Source: Pseudopithomyces maydicus
Taxonomy: Eukaryota; Ascomycota; Dothideomycetes; Pleosporales; Didymosphaeriaceae
Direction: 5' to 3'
DNA length: 64,000 nucleotides
Assembly: GCA_026873275.1 (NCBI GenBank)
Contig: JANTUC010000009.1
Span: forward strand, 992,001 to 1,056,000
In this document: positions 25,631 to 36,671 of the stretch, piece by piece
Layout: each line of letters starts with the position of its first letter
Numbering within the stretch: position 1 is the first letter of the stretch
The notes under the pieces: model-generated
What the model saw: the letters and a program-made list of their open reading frames with translations, nothing else
What the model was told of the DNA's origin: nothing
Databases searched by the model: none
Translations under genes and position numbers: made by a program

Positions 25631-25730
25631 TATAGTATATAAAAAAAGAAGCTAAAAGGGATAAAAGCTTAGATAGAAATTAATCTTATTATTTATTAGA
25701 GACCTGCTTATTACTATACCTATTCTAATA
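25531..25730 (+). repeat. 100-bp tandem duplication at the end of B's right repeat
   Basis: 25531-25630 and 25631-25730 are both exactly 100 bp, start tatagtatata and end ctattctaata. They differ by about a dozen positions, nearly all transitions. The unit contains the TATA box and everything after it in the LTR. The duplication predates at least part of the RIP. Confidence 0.85.
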
Positions 25731-26956
25731 ATTATTTAAATTTTTATACCTTCCTAAAGCGTTATTATAGAATCTAGGGATATTTATTTTTAATTCTAGA
25801 CTATATTTTACGCTTCGCCCTTCTTTTTTATAATTATAAAAGATTTCTTACTAAATTCTAGCCCCTAAAATTTACCTTCTAATTATAGTGCGTATAATTT
25901 TAAAAATTTATTCTAGTAATATCCTGCCAGCAAATCTAAAAAATAAAAAAATTTTATAATACTTTTATTTTTAGCGCAGTTACCTATAGAGTAGAATACT
26001 ACTAAATTTAAAATAATATTGAATATATCTTTATTCTTTAGCTTATTCTCTAACTTATTTTTTAGTTTATTCCCTGTAACTAGCCTGTAGAGAAATAGAT
26101 AACTTAGATTTAAAAATTTAGTATTAAAAAATTTAAAAATAGATAGGCTCTAAGTTTTAACTATATTATTATAATTTTATTATTCTATAGCGCAGCCTAA
26201 AATCTTAGTTTTATAATTTTTATAAAGCAGCAATTTAATAATATTATAATTAAAAATAATTATATACTTTAACTATACTATCTGCCCGCCTACTTACTAT
26301 AATTTAATATTAAAAAAATAAAAAAAGGTGGCAGATTCAGCGCTAGCTTTTTAAACTAAAATTTTAAATAAATTAGATATTATAATAGTAGTAATATTTA
26401 GGGGTATAGTATATATTAATAGCGATACTCCTATATCCTTTACTAAAATAATAAGAGTACTAAAATAATATAAAGCCGTTATAAAAGAAATCTAGAACTA
26501 TATTAATAATTATATTTAAAAATTAGAGTATAAGAATAATATTTTATAGGACGTAAAGCTTATTAGTATAAAATAAGTATTTAATATAAAGAGAAATAAA
26601 TAAGGAGAAATTATAAAATAAAAAGTAAAGCTTATAATATAAGGATTCTTTTAGTGCCCAGAAATTAATTTTTAAAGTATATATTCTTTAGTAGTAAAAT
26701 ATAAATTCCTTAGACTTATCCTCTTTATCGCGTTACTACGAAATTAGATACTATATTAAATTAACTTTAATTTTACTTACTTAAATAAATTATTAAATAT
26801 TATTATTTATACACGCTACTTATTTAATATAAAATAAAATAATTCTGTCCTTTAACTTCTTAAGACCTTATATAGGCTTAAATAATTAGGTAGAGAATAA
26901 TATAAAGTACTTAAGAATTTCCTAATAGATAAAATATATTTTTATTAAGTAGATTT

Positions 26957-27382
26957 TGTTATAACCACGAGGGTAGCTAATCCTAGAGATTAAGGTTAGT
27001 TCTCGGGCAAGAGCAACTTATAGAGGGAGAAGGGTTATTAATTATATAAGTGGGTTAATAGGGTAGTTAGTATTAATATTATAAATAATACTAAATTAAT
27101 AAGGGGGCCTAAGTGAATCTAAACAATAGATTAATAAATAGGTTAAATACGAGTATCTATAAAGGAAACTCGGGTTTCTATATACTTAAGTTAATTAGTC
27201 CTACTAATTAACTAATTACACTAATTAGTCTTTACTTAGTAATTAGTATATAAATTACTTAGTATGCTTAGTGCGCTAAGACTACTAATTACACTAATTA
27301 GATTATATAACTATATAATTATATAGCCCGCCCTAGGCCTCTAATTATATATAAAATTAATACTATACCGCAGCTATTTATA
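26957..27382 (-). repeat. 3' LTR of A3 (426 bp)
   Basis: It starts tgttataaccacgaggg on the + strand and ends ccgcagctatttata. Its partner ends ccgcagccatctaca. It shares R/U5 with A1 and A2 but has a different U3. Confidence 0.93.
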
Positions 27383-27479
27383 AATTTTAATATTATCCTC
27401 CTCCTCTTAGGATCTATCCTCGGATCAGGTAATATAATTCTATAATTAATTATAATTAGGCTTCGCCCTATATTATAAG

Positions 27480-28070
27480 TAGTATTAGCTTAATTTATAT
27501 TATACCTAAATATCTATCTACCTCTAATACCACTTATTATTATTTACTTATTAAGTTTATTAAATCTTTTAATAAAACTATAGTAAAGAAGTATTCTATA
27601 TGCGTAAAGTATAATTATATTTATAAAGTTTATATTTATTCTAGAAAATATAGTGCCTATATACGGCTCAAGTAGTGTTACAATATTTATATTTCTAAGT
27701 TAGAGTTTAAGCGTTTATTAGCTAAAAAAGAGAAGTTAAAGGTATAAATTTAAAAATTAAGGGAAGTGCAGGAAACCACTTTTAAGACTTAAAAATTACG
27801 CTCGAGGAGTTATAAGTAGTATATACTTATAAGGACTATCTCTATTAGTAAATAGATTTATTAAATTATAAGGCTACTAACGCGATTTCTATAAAAAAGA
27901 GGAATATTAAAAAGATAGAAACTATAAAGGTATCTAATCTTATTTTAGTAGCTATAGAAGCTCCTTTAAATCTTTTATTATCTTCTATAATATAGGGTGC
28001 GTTTAAGGGTTTATTTAATAAATTTTAGAATTTATATTTCTCTACTCCTATAATTCCTTCCTCTAATATA
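27480..28070 (+). pseudogene. Antisense Cys-rich coiled-coil ORF relic inside A3
   Basis: On the strand opposite to A3, between the integrase end and the 3' LTR, one frame reads VKYNYIYKVYIYSRKYSAYIRLK, then YNIYISKLEFKRLLAKKEKL, then LREV-ETTFKT. The Tyr residues sit at Cys-like spacing (YSAYIRLK resembles CSxCxRxx) and are probably Cys codons hit by G-to-A. A coiled coil follows. The plan matches the A2 antisense relic. In Dothideomycetes I recall many orphan proteins of this build (Cys cluster, then a long charged helix). Confidence 0.6.
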
Positions 28071-31000
28071 TAGGTATATTTTATATTCTTCTTCGTAGTA
28101 GTGGCGTTATCCTATTATAATATTCTTTTATCTTTTATTAATAATTACTTAGGTTTCCTTCTAGCTCTTATATATTTTCGCTATTAGAATACCCTTTCTA
28201 CTTAATAAAGTACTTATTATTTCTTTATTCTAAGCTATATTATATATTTAAGATATATTCTACTTTAAACTTATTTTCTTCTTCGGCTTAGTAATAGAAG
28301 GTAATTTAAATTAGTATTTCTAAGTTTGCTAGTTCCAATAATAATATATAAAATACTAAGTATATTTTTATATCTAGCGATAGTTCTAACTTATAGTTTA
28401 CTAGTAATATTTATTTAGAAATAAAAAATAGTTTAACCTTAATATAATCTAGTTTCTTATATTTCTTCTTTTATATGCGAAGATTCTTTATAAGTAAGTA
28501 TACTTTATTCCCTTTTTTAGCTAAGGTGCCGTTTTTCGTTTCTTATTAATATAGAAAATTATTTATTATTAAAACTTTTTAAAGTTTTTTTATAATTCTT
28601 TATATATTTATTTTATAATTTCTATAGTTTTCTCTGCTTCTGTTGTGTTAATAACTATTAGTAAAACTTAATTAAAGAGATATAAATGTTTTCTATAGTT
28701 TACATAGTATAATATAATTCTAGTTATTACTAATTCTTTATTATTGTATACTATTTATACTAAAGGTAATAATAAAACCTAATTATCTTTCTTCTTATTA
28801 TAGTAGATACGTAGGTATATTTTTATAATTTAATTAGTATATTCTATTTATCCGTCTGTTTATAGGTAATAAGCTATTAATAGTTTTTATTTTATTCTAA
28901 TAAGTGCTATAAGTATTATCTAATAATTTAATATAAAGAGTTTATCTCTATTGCTAATAATTATTCTTAGTATACTATAGTGTTTTATAAGCCTATTAAG
29001 TATAAGATATTCTAACTAGTTTATAATATATTTCTTTTTATAGGGTATTATTTTAGCGTACTTCGTAAATCTATCTATAATAATTAATATTATATTATAC
29101 TTAACTTCTATAGCTAGGTCTATAGATTCTAAAAGTTTAATAATAAAATCTATAGTAATGTCTTCCTATAGTACTATAGATATTTTAATAACTTACATTT
29201 CTTTATACTTTAAATATATTATATACTTATTTTTTTAATAGTCTACGCACTTCCTAATATAGTTAATTATAACTTCCTTAATTTCTTTAAAATTATAGTT
29301 CTATTAGATTAGTTCTATTATCTTACTAATTCTGGGATGTCTATAAAGAGGGTTATTATAATATTATTATATTACCTCCTCTTATTATTCTTTTAGTACA
29401 TCTTTAGTAACTATTATTAGTTAATTAAGTTCTACTATAGGTTCTAGTAATCTATTTATATTTTCTTTAAAGATTACTAAATATATTTTAATTTTATTTC
29501 TTATAAGATCTTTTTTTCTACTAAGAGTATTTACTTGTCTATTTTCCTTTCCTAGTATATATAGAATCTTAAATTTATACTATCTAAGGGTTTTTAACTA
29601 TCGCGCTTATCGCAGTGTTAATTTTTTTATTATTATAAATTATAATAAGTTCTTATAATTTATAAAGATTATAAGTTTTAAACATTTATATACATAGGTT
29701 CTCTAGTGCTTAAGTGCTTTAATAATAGCGTATAATTCTTTATTATAGATATTATAGCGTATTTCTATATTAATAAATTTATATAAATAGTAAGTAATAG
29801 GGTGCTATTATCTATTTCTTTTTTATTTTATATATACTCTAATAGCTAAGTTACTTATATTAATTTTTATGCGTAGTAGTTTATCGCTTTTAAAAGTAAC
29901 TAGGACTAGTATACTAATACTTATTTATACTAGCTGTTTAAAAGCTTAATTATATTACTTTATTTACTTAAATATTATATCCTTCTTAGTTAGCGTTATT
30001 AAGGGTATAGTAATTTTAAAGTAATCCTTAATAAACTGTCTGTTAAATCTATAAAACTCTAGGAATTCTTATATATCTTTTATAGTTTTTAGAATTGGCT
30101 ATGCTTATATAGTTTTAACCTTTTTTAGACTTATACTAAAGCCTTTTGTATTAATAATATATTTTAGGAACTCTAGTTCTATAATATAGAATTTATATTT
30201 TTTTAGTTTAATCTTTAGGTATACTTTTTATAAAGCTTTTAATATAATTTTAATATATTCTACGTGTTCTTACTTATTTTTTAAGTATATAAGGATATTA
30301 TCTAAGTAGGTAATTATAAAGATATTAAGGTAGTTTCTTAGCGTGTTATTAATTAATTCTTAGAATATTACTAGTGCGTTAGTTAGTCTAAATAGTATAA
30401 CTATATATTTAAATAGGCTATATCGCGATCTAAACGCTGTCTTCTATTCTTTACTTTCTTTTATTCTAATAAGGTGGTATCCGTCTTTTAAGTTTATAGC
30501 TGTAAATATTTTAGCTCTTAAGAGTCTATCTTATAATTTTATAATATTTAGTAACAGGTATCTATTTTTAATTATAGTATTATTAAGTGCTTAGTAATTA
30601 ATATATAGTTATAGTTCTCCGTTTTTCTTAAGTATAAATATAAATGGATTTACTGCAGGTAACTTTAATTTTTATATATATTCTTTATTAAAGTTCTTCT
30701 TAATAAAGTCCTTTTCCTATTAGAGTTCTTTTCCTAACTTATTATATAGTAATCTAAAGAGTGGCGTTTTCCCTTCTTTTAGGTTAATTATATAATCTTA
30801 GGATTAATATTTAAGTAGATTTATTTTTCCTTCCTCTTCCTAAAATAAATAACTCTATTCTTTATATTTATTAAGGATATTATAAGTTATGCGTTTCTCC
30901 TTTTTATACTTCTTAACCTGGTGGTGCCTACTAGCGTTTACTAAAATTAATTCTAGTTTATTAATTTTCTATTATAAGTTTAAATTATTAATTATACTCT

Positions 31001-33243
31001 TATCTATTATTAGCGTCGTATAATACGCAGGTTCTAACTATAATATATATTTATAGTTTTTTATTAAAAGCTCTTTCTTTCTCTAATATATTTATAGATT
31101 ATACTTTCGTAGCTAGGGGATATCTAGAATTAAGTTATATTAATTTATATCTAAGACGTCTAAGGTAATCCTCTTCTAGTACTTATAGATCTTGAGTGTT
31201 GTTGTAACTTTATATTATATATTTAATTATTCTAGTAATTAGTGTCTATTCGCAATATAGATAGCTAAGGGAATTTCTTTAAATTATTTATAGAGTCTGG
31301 CTTATTAAATAGTCTTTTTTAATATAAAGTTTTTTTAGGCTCCCGAATCTAGTAAAGCCTTAATCTATATTCTTTTATTAAGCATTACTAGTAGCTTAAT
31401 AAAAGATATTTAGTTAATTATTAGCGTATTTAGTTCTATTACGGCTCTACTAAGTCTACTTATTAACCTAAAAAAGACTGCTTACCTTTCTTACCTACTT
31501 ATTTATATTTAAAGGATTTACTTACCTCTATTATATTAAGCTATTTATCTTTACTAAATTTAAATATAGTTTTAGTTTTTATATACTTCTAGTAATCCTT
31601 ATATAAGAATATTTACTAATGTTCTTATATATATATACTGTTAATAATAAGGGTTATTATTATATTTTCTCCTTTAAGGTACTTTAGAAAATATTATTAA
31701 GTTCGCTTATCCTAGAAATATATTTTATAATTATTAATTAGGCAGTTAAACTATTCCTATTAGTAGTAAGGCTATTTAAAAGAGAACTAATATTCTTCCT
31801 TAGCCTTATAGTAAATAATATACTAGTTATAATTGTATAGTTTCCAGTTAATATATATATATTTGGGGTTTTAGTAGTCTAATATATAATTTAGTTTATA
31901 GGTTTCTTTTTTATTTTTATAGACTTTCTTTTTTAACTGTTATTAGTACTTCTCTTATCCCTATTTAATGTTAGCTTTACTAACATATTTAAGTTACTAA
32001 TTATTTAGATATAGAATTAATTCTTTAGGAAGATCTCTATTCTATAGTTAGAATTCTTCTTTTAGAGGTTCTGTTTGCGTAAGTTTATTAAGGTACTCTA
32101 TAATATTAATTAGTTTAATTTAAGAATATAGCGTAAGTGCTTGCGCTTATATAAGTTTAAAGTTATTAATAGGTTTTTTATACAGATCCTTATAAAGCTG
32201 TAAATTATCTAAGTCTAAGTATTTGTTTAGGTCTATATTACTTATACTATTTATAATAACCTATTTATCTTTGTTGTCCTAATTATTAATAATAGTAATT
32301 ATATTTAACTATCTAATAACCTTATTCTTAGATCTACAGTTCCTAGTAATATAACTTAATTTATTATAGTTAAAATAAGTGCGTTATTTCTTTTAATTAA
32401 ATAAAGTCCCTTTATAAGGTTTACTAAAGACGCGCTTAAGTCTATTTAGTTTATTAGTATTTTTAGAGGCTTTATTATATATTCTAGTTTTCTTTTTCTT
32501 TTTTCTTATTATTATATTATCTAGTTTTATTGGCTAGTAGCCGTAGGGGTCGTTTATAATTTATTATTTAATAGTAGTTATACGGTAACTGGTTCGTCCG
32601 CTTAACTTACTATACGTAGATTAAAATTTTCTATAATTCTTATATTTTTAATGTAATTCGTGCCATTCTGCATTAATTTTAATAATTTTATTATAAAGTT
32701 CTTATATTATATTAATCGCGGCTCTACTGCGTAGAAGTTCTTTATATATGGATTTCTTAAGACCTTATTTATATATTTTATGTAGGGAATCGTCGTTCTA
32801 TTAGATTTATATAATATAGTATTTAAACTTTATAGTATATTTAGCTACTAAGTGCGTTTATTAAAGATATTAGATAGTTTCTTTAGCGTAAGACTTTTTA
32901 TTAGTTAAATTAAAGAGTTGTTTAATTTAAGTATAAAAAGTACTATAGTTTTTAATAAGTTAATTAATCTGGTCTCCTTCTTAGTTTTCTACTAAAAGGT
33001 ATACTTTAATATACGGCTAAATCTAGTTGGCTAGTTTACCTCTTATATATATAATAGTAAAGATAACTTTATTCTTATCTTTTATATCCTTATTAATATA
33101 GTAGAAGTATAAGTTAAGTTAGAATAACTATATTTTAAGTTTGCGTTAATTACTATTATATAGGTCCAGTTTAACAGCTTTGCTGTTAGAATTATTAAAT
33201 AGAGTAAAATTATTAAAGTCGCTTATATTAAGGGTGTTTAAGA

Positions 33244-33669
33244 TATTATAATTATAAGGGTAATTAATTTTAAAGATTAAAGTTAGTTCTTAGGCAGGAG
33301 CAACTTATAGAGAGAGAAGGGTTATTAATTATATAAGTAGGTTAATAAGGTAGTTAGTATTAGTATTATAAATAATACTAAATTAATAAGGGGGCCTAAG
33401 TGAATCTAAATAATAGATTAATAAATAGGTTAAACACGAGTATCCATAAAGGAAACTCAGGTTCTTATATACTTAGGTTAATTAGTCCTACTAATTAACT
33501 AATCACACTAATTAGCTTTTGCTTAATAATTAATATATAAGTTGTTTAGTATGCTTAGTACGCTAAGACTACTAATTATACTAATTAGATTATATAACTA
33601 TATAATTACACAGCCCGCCCTGGGCCTCTAATTATATATGGGATTAATACTGTGCCGCAGCCATCTACA
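33244..33669 (-). repeat. 5' LTR of A3 (426 bp)
   Basis: On the minus strand it opens TGTAGATGGCTGCGGCACAG. It has exactly the same length as the partner at 26957. The inner end is more RIP-shifted (tattataattataaggg) than in the partner. Confidence 0.93.
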
Positions 33670-34213
33670 GATCTTAATAGATTTTAACCTCTGCGTATTT
33701 TTAGCTAATAAATTAATATTTAAAATTTATATAGATAATGTTCTTATAGCGAGAATAATAAAATTAATAAATAACTTTTTATTTAAAATTAAGGTATAAT
33801 TTATATTTAAAGATTTAAGTAGGCCGAAACTTCTGTTAGACCTTAAAATTAAATATATAAATAATATCCTCTACTTTTACTAAAAGATTTACTATAAAGC
33901 TGTACTAGTATATTATAAAATAATAGAATTAAATAGCTAAAAAACTCCTTTAAATATAAATTTATTTCTTTTATACTCCTCTCTTAGTATAGTAGTAAAT
34001 ATTAAAAGATAGTGTCTCTTTTAATTAATAATTAAATTAGTAAATTTCTTAATAATTATTTCCCGCTTAGATCTTAGTTATCCTATTAATATACTTAGTT
34101 TATATAATTTAAATTTTAGTAAGTTATATTTAAAATTAGCTTTTTAAATACTTTACTATTTATATAGAGGTTTAAACTATATTAAAATTAAAATCTTTAA
34201 TAACTATATTCCT

Positions 34214-35360
34214 CCGGTCTCGATCGAGACCCACAGGTTCCAGAAAGTTCTAATAATTAATACAACAAGCGATTATTTGATCAGTTATAAAGCACATATA
34301 GAAGATTTATTTAATTATATAAAAAGTTATTTTAAAAGAAAATAGATTTAGTATAATTAGATACTATAATAACTACTATTTCGTACTTATAAGACGCTCT
34401 TAAACCTTTACTACGCCCTTTACCTAAGCTTCCTCTTTATAAGGCTTAAGAATATTTTTTAAATTTTTATTTAAATTTATCTTTCTCTTCTAGTTACCTT
34501 TATCCTTAGTTAACTAATAATTGTTGTTTTTTAGTATATTTTCCATGATTTTGACCTAAGATTCTATAAAAAAATATAAAATTTATTTTAAAAATCTATA
34601 TTTACTAAAATTAGCACTAGCACTAGCACTAGTATAAATTTTAAAATTTTAACTTACTAAGTTCTAGAGTAAGTCTATATCTAGTATCTAGTAATAAAAG
34701 CTTTAGAATTAGGGCTATTTTATTATTATTACAAACTATCTTTTTAGTATATAATTATAGCTTTACTAGGCGTTTTTTATTTAGAGGGCTATAGTATCTA
34801 TCTTATTATTCTATCTTAATAGCTTTTTACCCCTAAAGCCTTTAAAGAATGGTTTAATTATTTTATTTATTTTTTAGTTATTCAGAAATAGTAGTAGAAG
34901 TTTTAAAAGTAAAGAAAAATATTTTAGGAGTAGAAGTATAATAAGATATAACTAAGCTGCAAAAATATTAAAATATATATTATATTAGATATTAGGACTA
35001 GCTATTACTATTAAGTCTTTCTAAATTAAATTAGACATCCTAAAAAGTAATCTTAGTTATAATAAGGTGTTGCCTAGCATCTATTAGGACTAAAAGATTT
35101 TATTTAGATTATTATTTGTATCTATTATCTTATTTTAATGGTACTAGATAGTAGAGTATACTTTAGTATTCTTTATATCTAAAGCTACTATCTTAGCAAT
35201 TATATAGTAGTATAAGTTTAAACCACAGTGTAGTTGTATAAATTAGAAGAAAAGAACACTATTTAAGAGCTAGTTATTAGTTATATAATATATAGAGCTT
35301 ATTTCCTTATTACTAGGTAGTTGCAAATAGCAATTTTCTCATTAAAAAAAAAAAAAAAAA
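34214..35360 (+). mobile_element. Poly(A)-tailed retroposon-like insertion in copia element C
   Basis: aactatattcct occurs immediately before 34214 and again at 35359-35370 directly after a run of about 16 A. The copia RNase H frame continues across it without loss (NNYIP | K, then INIYFNAL). A target duplication of about 12 bp plus a terminal A-run is the signature of LINE-machinery integration (LINE, SINE or retroposed transcript). The first ~85 bp are not RIP-shifted and start with the palindrome GGTCTCGATCGAGACC. The body is AT-rich and has a short tandem (gcacta)n near 34,613. No RT or tRNA-like promoter could be recognised, so the class is open. Confidence 0.75.
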
Positions 35361-35998
35361 CTATATTCCTAAATAGCTAATTATAAATATATATTTTAAC
35401 GCTTTATTTACTACTAACCCTAATAATATAAAATTATTTTTTAGATACTTAGAAAAGGTAATAGGAAATACTATAATATAATAATATAAATAATAGGCCA
35501 CTATAGCGCGTAGCATTATAAAATTAAAATATATAGTAGTCTCCTTTATAGTTACTTATTTAGTATAGATATAGTAAGCCCTTAGCGAATTACTTTATAA
35601 AATAAATATTTTAATTATATATAAATTATTAGTTGATAATAAAGTCGCTATAATATTAATTTATAATTAAAAGATTACTTAGAGATTAAAGTATATCGCA
35701 ATATATTATTATTTTATTTATAAGAGATTCCTAAATAATAATTTTATAATTAAACATATTACTTCCTAAAATAATTTTATTAATTTATATATTAAAGCCC
35801 TTCCCCTTCTAGTACTAGGAAGAATAATAAATAAAATTTAAAACTATATTAAAATATAAGTATTTATAGGTGGCGTTCTAATAATATAGTTTATATAATT
35901 CTAGGTATATAAAATTATAGAGGATATTTTAATTATATCTAAAAACTTTCTTTATATATATTTACTATAAGAATATTTATATCTTTAATTAGGAGAAC

Positions 35999-36123
35999 TG
36001 TTAGAGAGTAGCTTCCCTTATAGTAGTAGGAACTCCTTTTATTAATTATTTAAAAGGTGCTTATAAGCTAGTTTATATAGGGCGATTCCGCTACCTAGAT
36101 AGAAACAATCCTTCATCACAACA
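35999..36123 (+). repeat. 3' LTR of copia element C (125 bp)
   Basis: It starts TGTTAGAGAG right after a purine-rich aattaggagaac and ends CATCACAACA, giving inverted TGTT..AACA termini typical of copia elements. Its last 40 bp are not RIP-shifted, and normal-composition DNA begins at the next base. The matching 5' LTR was not found, so this rests on the termini, the purine tract and the position after RNase H. Confidence 0.65.
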
Positions 36124-36391
36124 GGTGCGTGGGTAGGTGGGTAGGTAGACAGGCAGGCAGGTACCTAGGTAGGTAGGCAGGCAGGTGGGTGGGTAGGTGG
36201 GTAGGTGGGTAGGCAGGCAGGTAGGCAGGCAGGCAGGTACCTAGGTGGGTAGGTAGGCAGGCAGGTAGGCAGGCAGGTAGGTAGACAGGCAGGTAGACAG
36301 GTAGGCAGGTAGGCAGGCAGGTAGACAGGCAGGCAGGTAGACAGGCAGGCAGGTAGGCAGGCAGGTACCTAGGTACCTAGGTACTTAGGTA
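36124..36391 (+). repeat. TAGG/CAGG tetranucleotide tract at the AT/GC boundary
   Basis: About 268 bp made almost only of tagg, cagg, gtgg and tacc-tagg units (for example ggtaggcaggcaggtacctagg). It begins at the base after the copia LTR and ends 2 bp before the first long open frame. It is purine-rich on the + strand and shows no RIP skew. It is not a telomere repeat, which would be TTAGGG in fungi of this group. Confidence 0.9.
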
Positions 36392-36671
36392 GATGCTTCA
36401 GCCACACGCTCCAGGGCGTCTCTCCGCTGCTGCTCCGCTGCTCCACTGCTCCGCTGCAGCGCGAGCAACGGCAGGCATGAGCCACATTGCGCCACCGCCG
36501 GACGCTGCAGGGATGCCATGGGATGCGATGGCCGAGCGAGCGACGGCGTGGATTTGCTGCGTGGCGCTGCTCCCGACTGGACTCGGCCAGTGCACGCTGT
36601 ATCTACTGTACCTACGCTTTCCCCAACAGACCTTCAGTGTGTCTCTCCCCCTCCCGCCTGCTGTGCCTGCC

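Larger units (their letters stand above)
3801..25730 (+). mobile_element. Ty3/gypsy chromovirus B, RIP-degraded, split by A1 and A2
   Basis: Element B is the oldest layer of the left pile. A repeat at 3801-4637 recurs at 24866-25630 and behaves like an LTR pair: a GC palindrome, then a tatataaaa box, then about 90 bp to the end. Between them are a gag-like stretch (about 4700-5900), RT (6598-7174), then A2 inserted at 7175-21215. Pol resumes at 21216 (continuation of RT, RNase H about 21390-21850, integrase about 22220-23010, chromodomain about 23375-23490). A further reading-frame relic lies at 23830-24410. Reading across the A2 insertion restores a continuous RT-RNase H order, which proves the nesting. 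The outer ends and TSD cannot be fixed because A1 removes the left end. Confidence 0.85.
26957..33669 (-). mobile_element. Ty3/gypsy chromovirus copy A3, complete (6,713 bp)
   Basis: Two 426-bp LTRs (26957-27382, 33244-33669) are flanked by gattt (26952-26956) and gatct (33670-33674), a 5-bp TSD with one C-to-T change. On the minus strand: gag, protease, RT (near 30,290), integrase (tail block near 28,820-28,870 keeps TDG), then an extra antisense frame and the 3' LTR. It is collinear with A1 and A2. Reading element C across the insertion restores the copia RT order, confirming that A3 landed in an older copia element. Confidence 0.94.
25731..36123 (+). mobile_element. Ty1/copia element C, RIP-degraded, split by A3 and a poly(A) insertion
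   Basis: The + strand holds a copia-type RT from about 26,430 (VFNIKRNK-GEIIK, YSLVVKYKFLRLILFIALLRN, LLKTLYRLK) to 26,956. It continues after A3 at 33,670 (LIFKIYIDNVLIA, the YVDD block with the last Asp as Asn; SLMY-type and LSYPINIL blocks to 34,213). After the second insertion RNase H runs 35,361-35,850 (INIYFNALFTTNPNN, LLVDNKVAIILI, INLYIKALPLLVLGRII). A 125-bp LTR follows. No integrase or 5' LTR was found, so the left limit given is only the end of element B; 25,731-26,400 is not assigned. Confidence 0.8.

Noticed and set aside
1..26000. Regional centromere made of RIP-mutated retroelements
   Set aside because: Composition would fit, but 36 kb of nested elements next to active genes is also normal for dispersed AT blocks. 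Only CENP-A data could tell.
34330..35340. Fot1/pogo-type transposase on the minus strand inside the poly(A) insertion
   Set aside because: A few basic helix-like stretches suggested it, but no DDE motif or terminal inverted repeats could be found, and the poly(A) plus long duplication point to retroposition.
1..36123. Hidden small effector-type gene in the AT-rich block
   Set aside because: AT blocks in related fungi can hold effector genes, but no frame above about 60 codons and no GC-balanced island of gene size exists here.
3801..36123. CRISPR array among the many short direct repeats
   Set aside because: Repeats are LTR internal tandems and AT-rich low-complexity sequence without regular spacers, and the organism is a eukaryote.
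36124..36391. Telomere-like repeat or interstitial telomere
   Set aside because: Units are TAGG/CAGG mixtures of four bases, not TTAGGG. No subtelomeric helicase or array polarity is seen.
36393..36671. Longer N-terminus for the first gene (93 extra codons)
   Set aside because: The added stretch is low-complexity Ala/Pro/Cys-rich. The internal Met has a better start context and begins the conserved-looking part.
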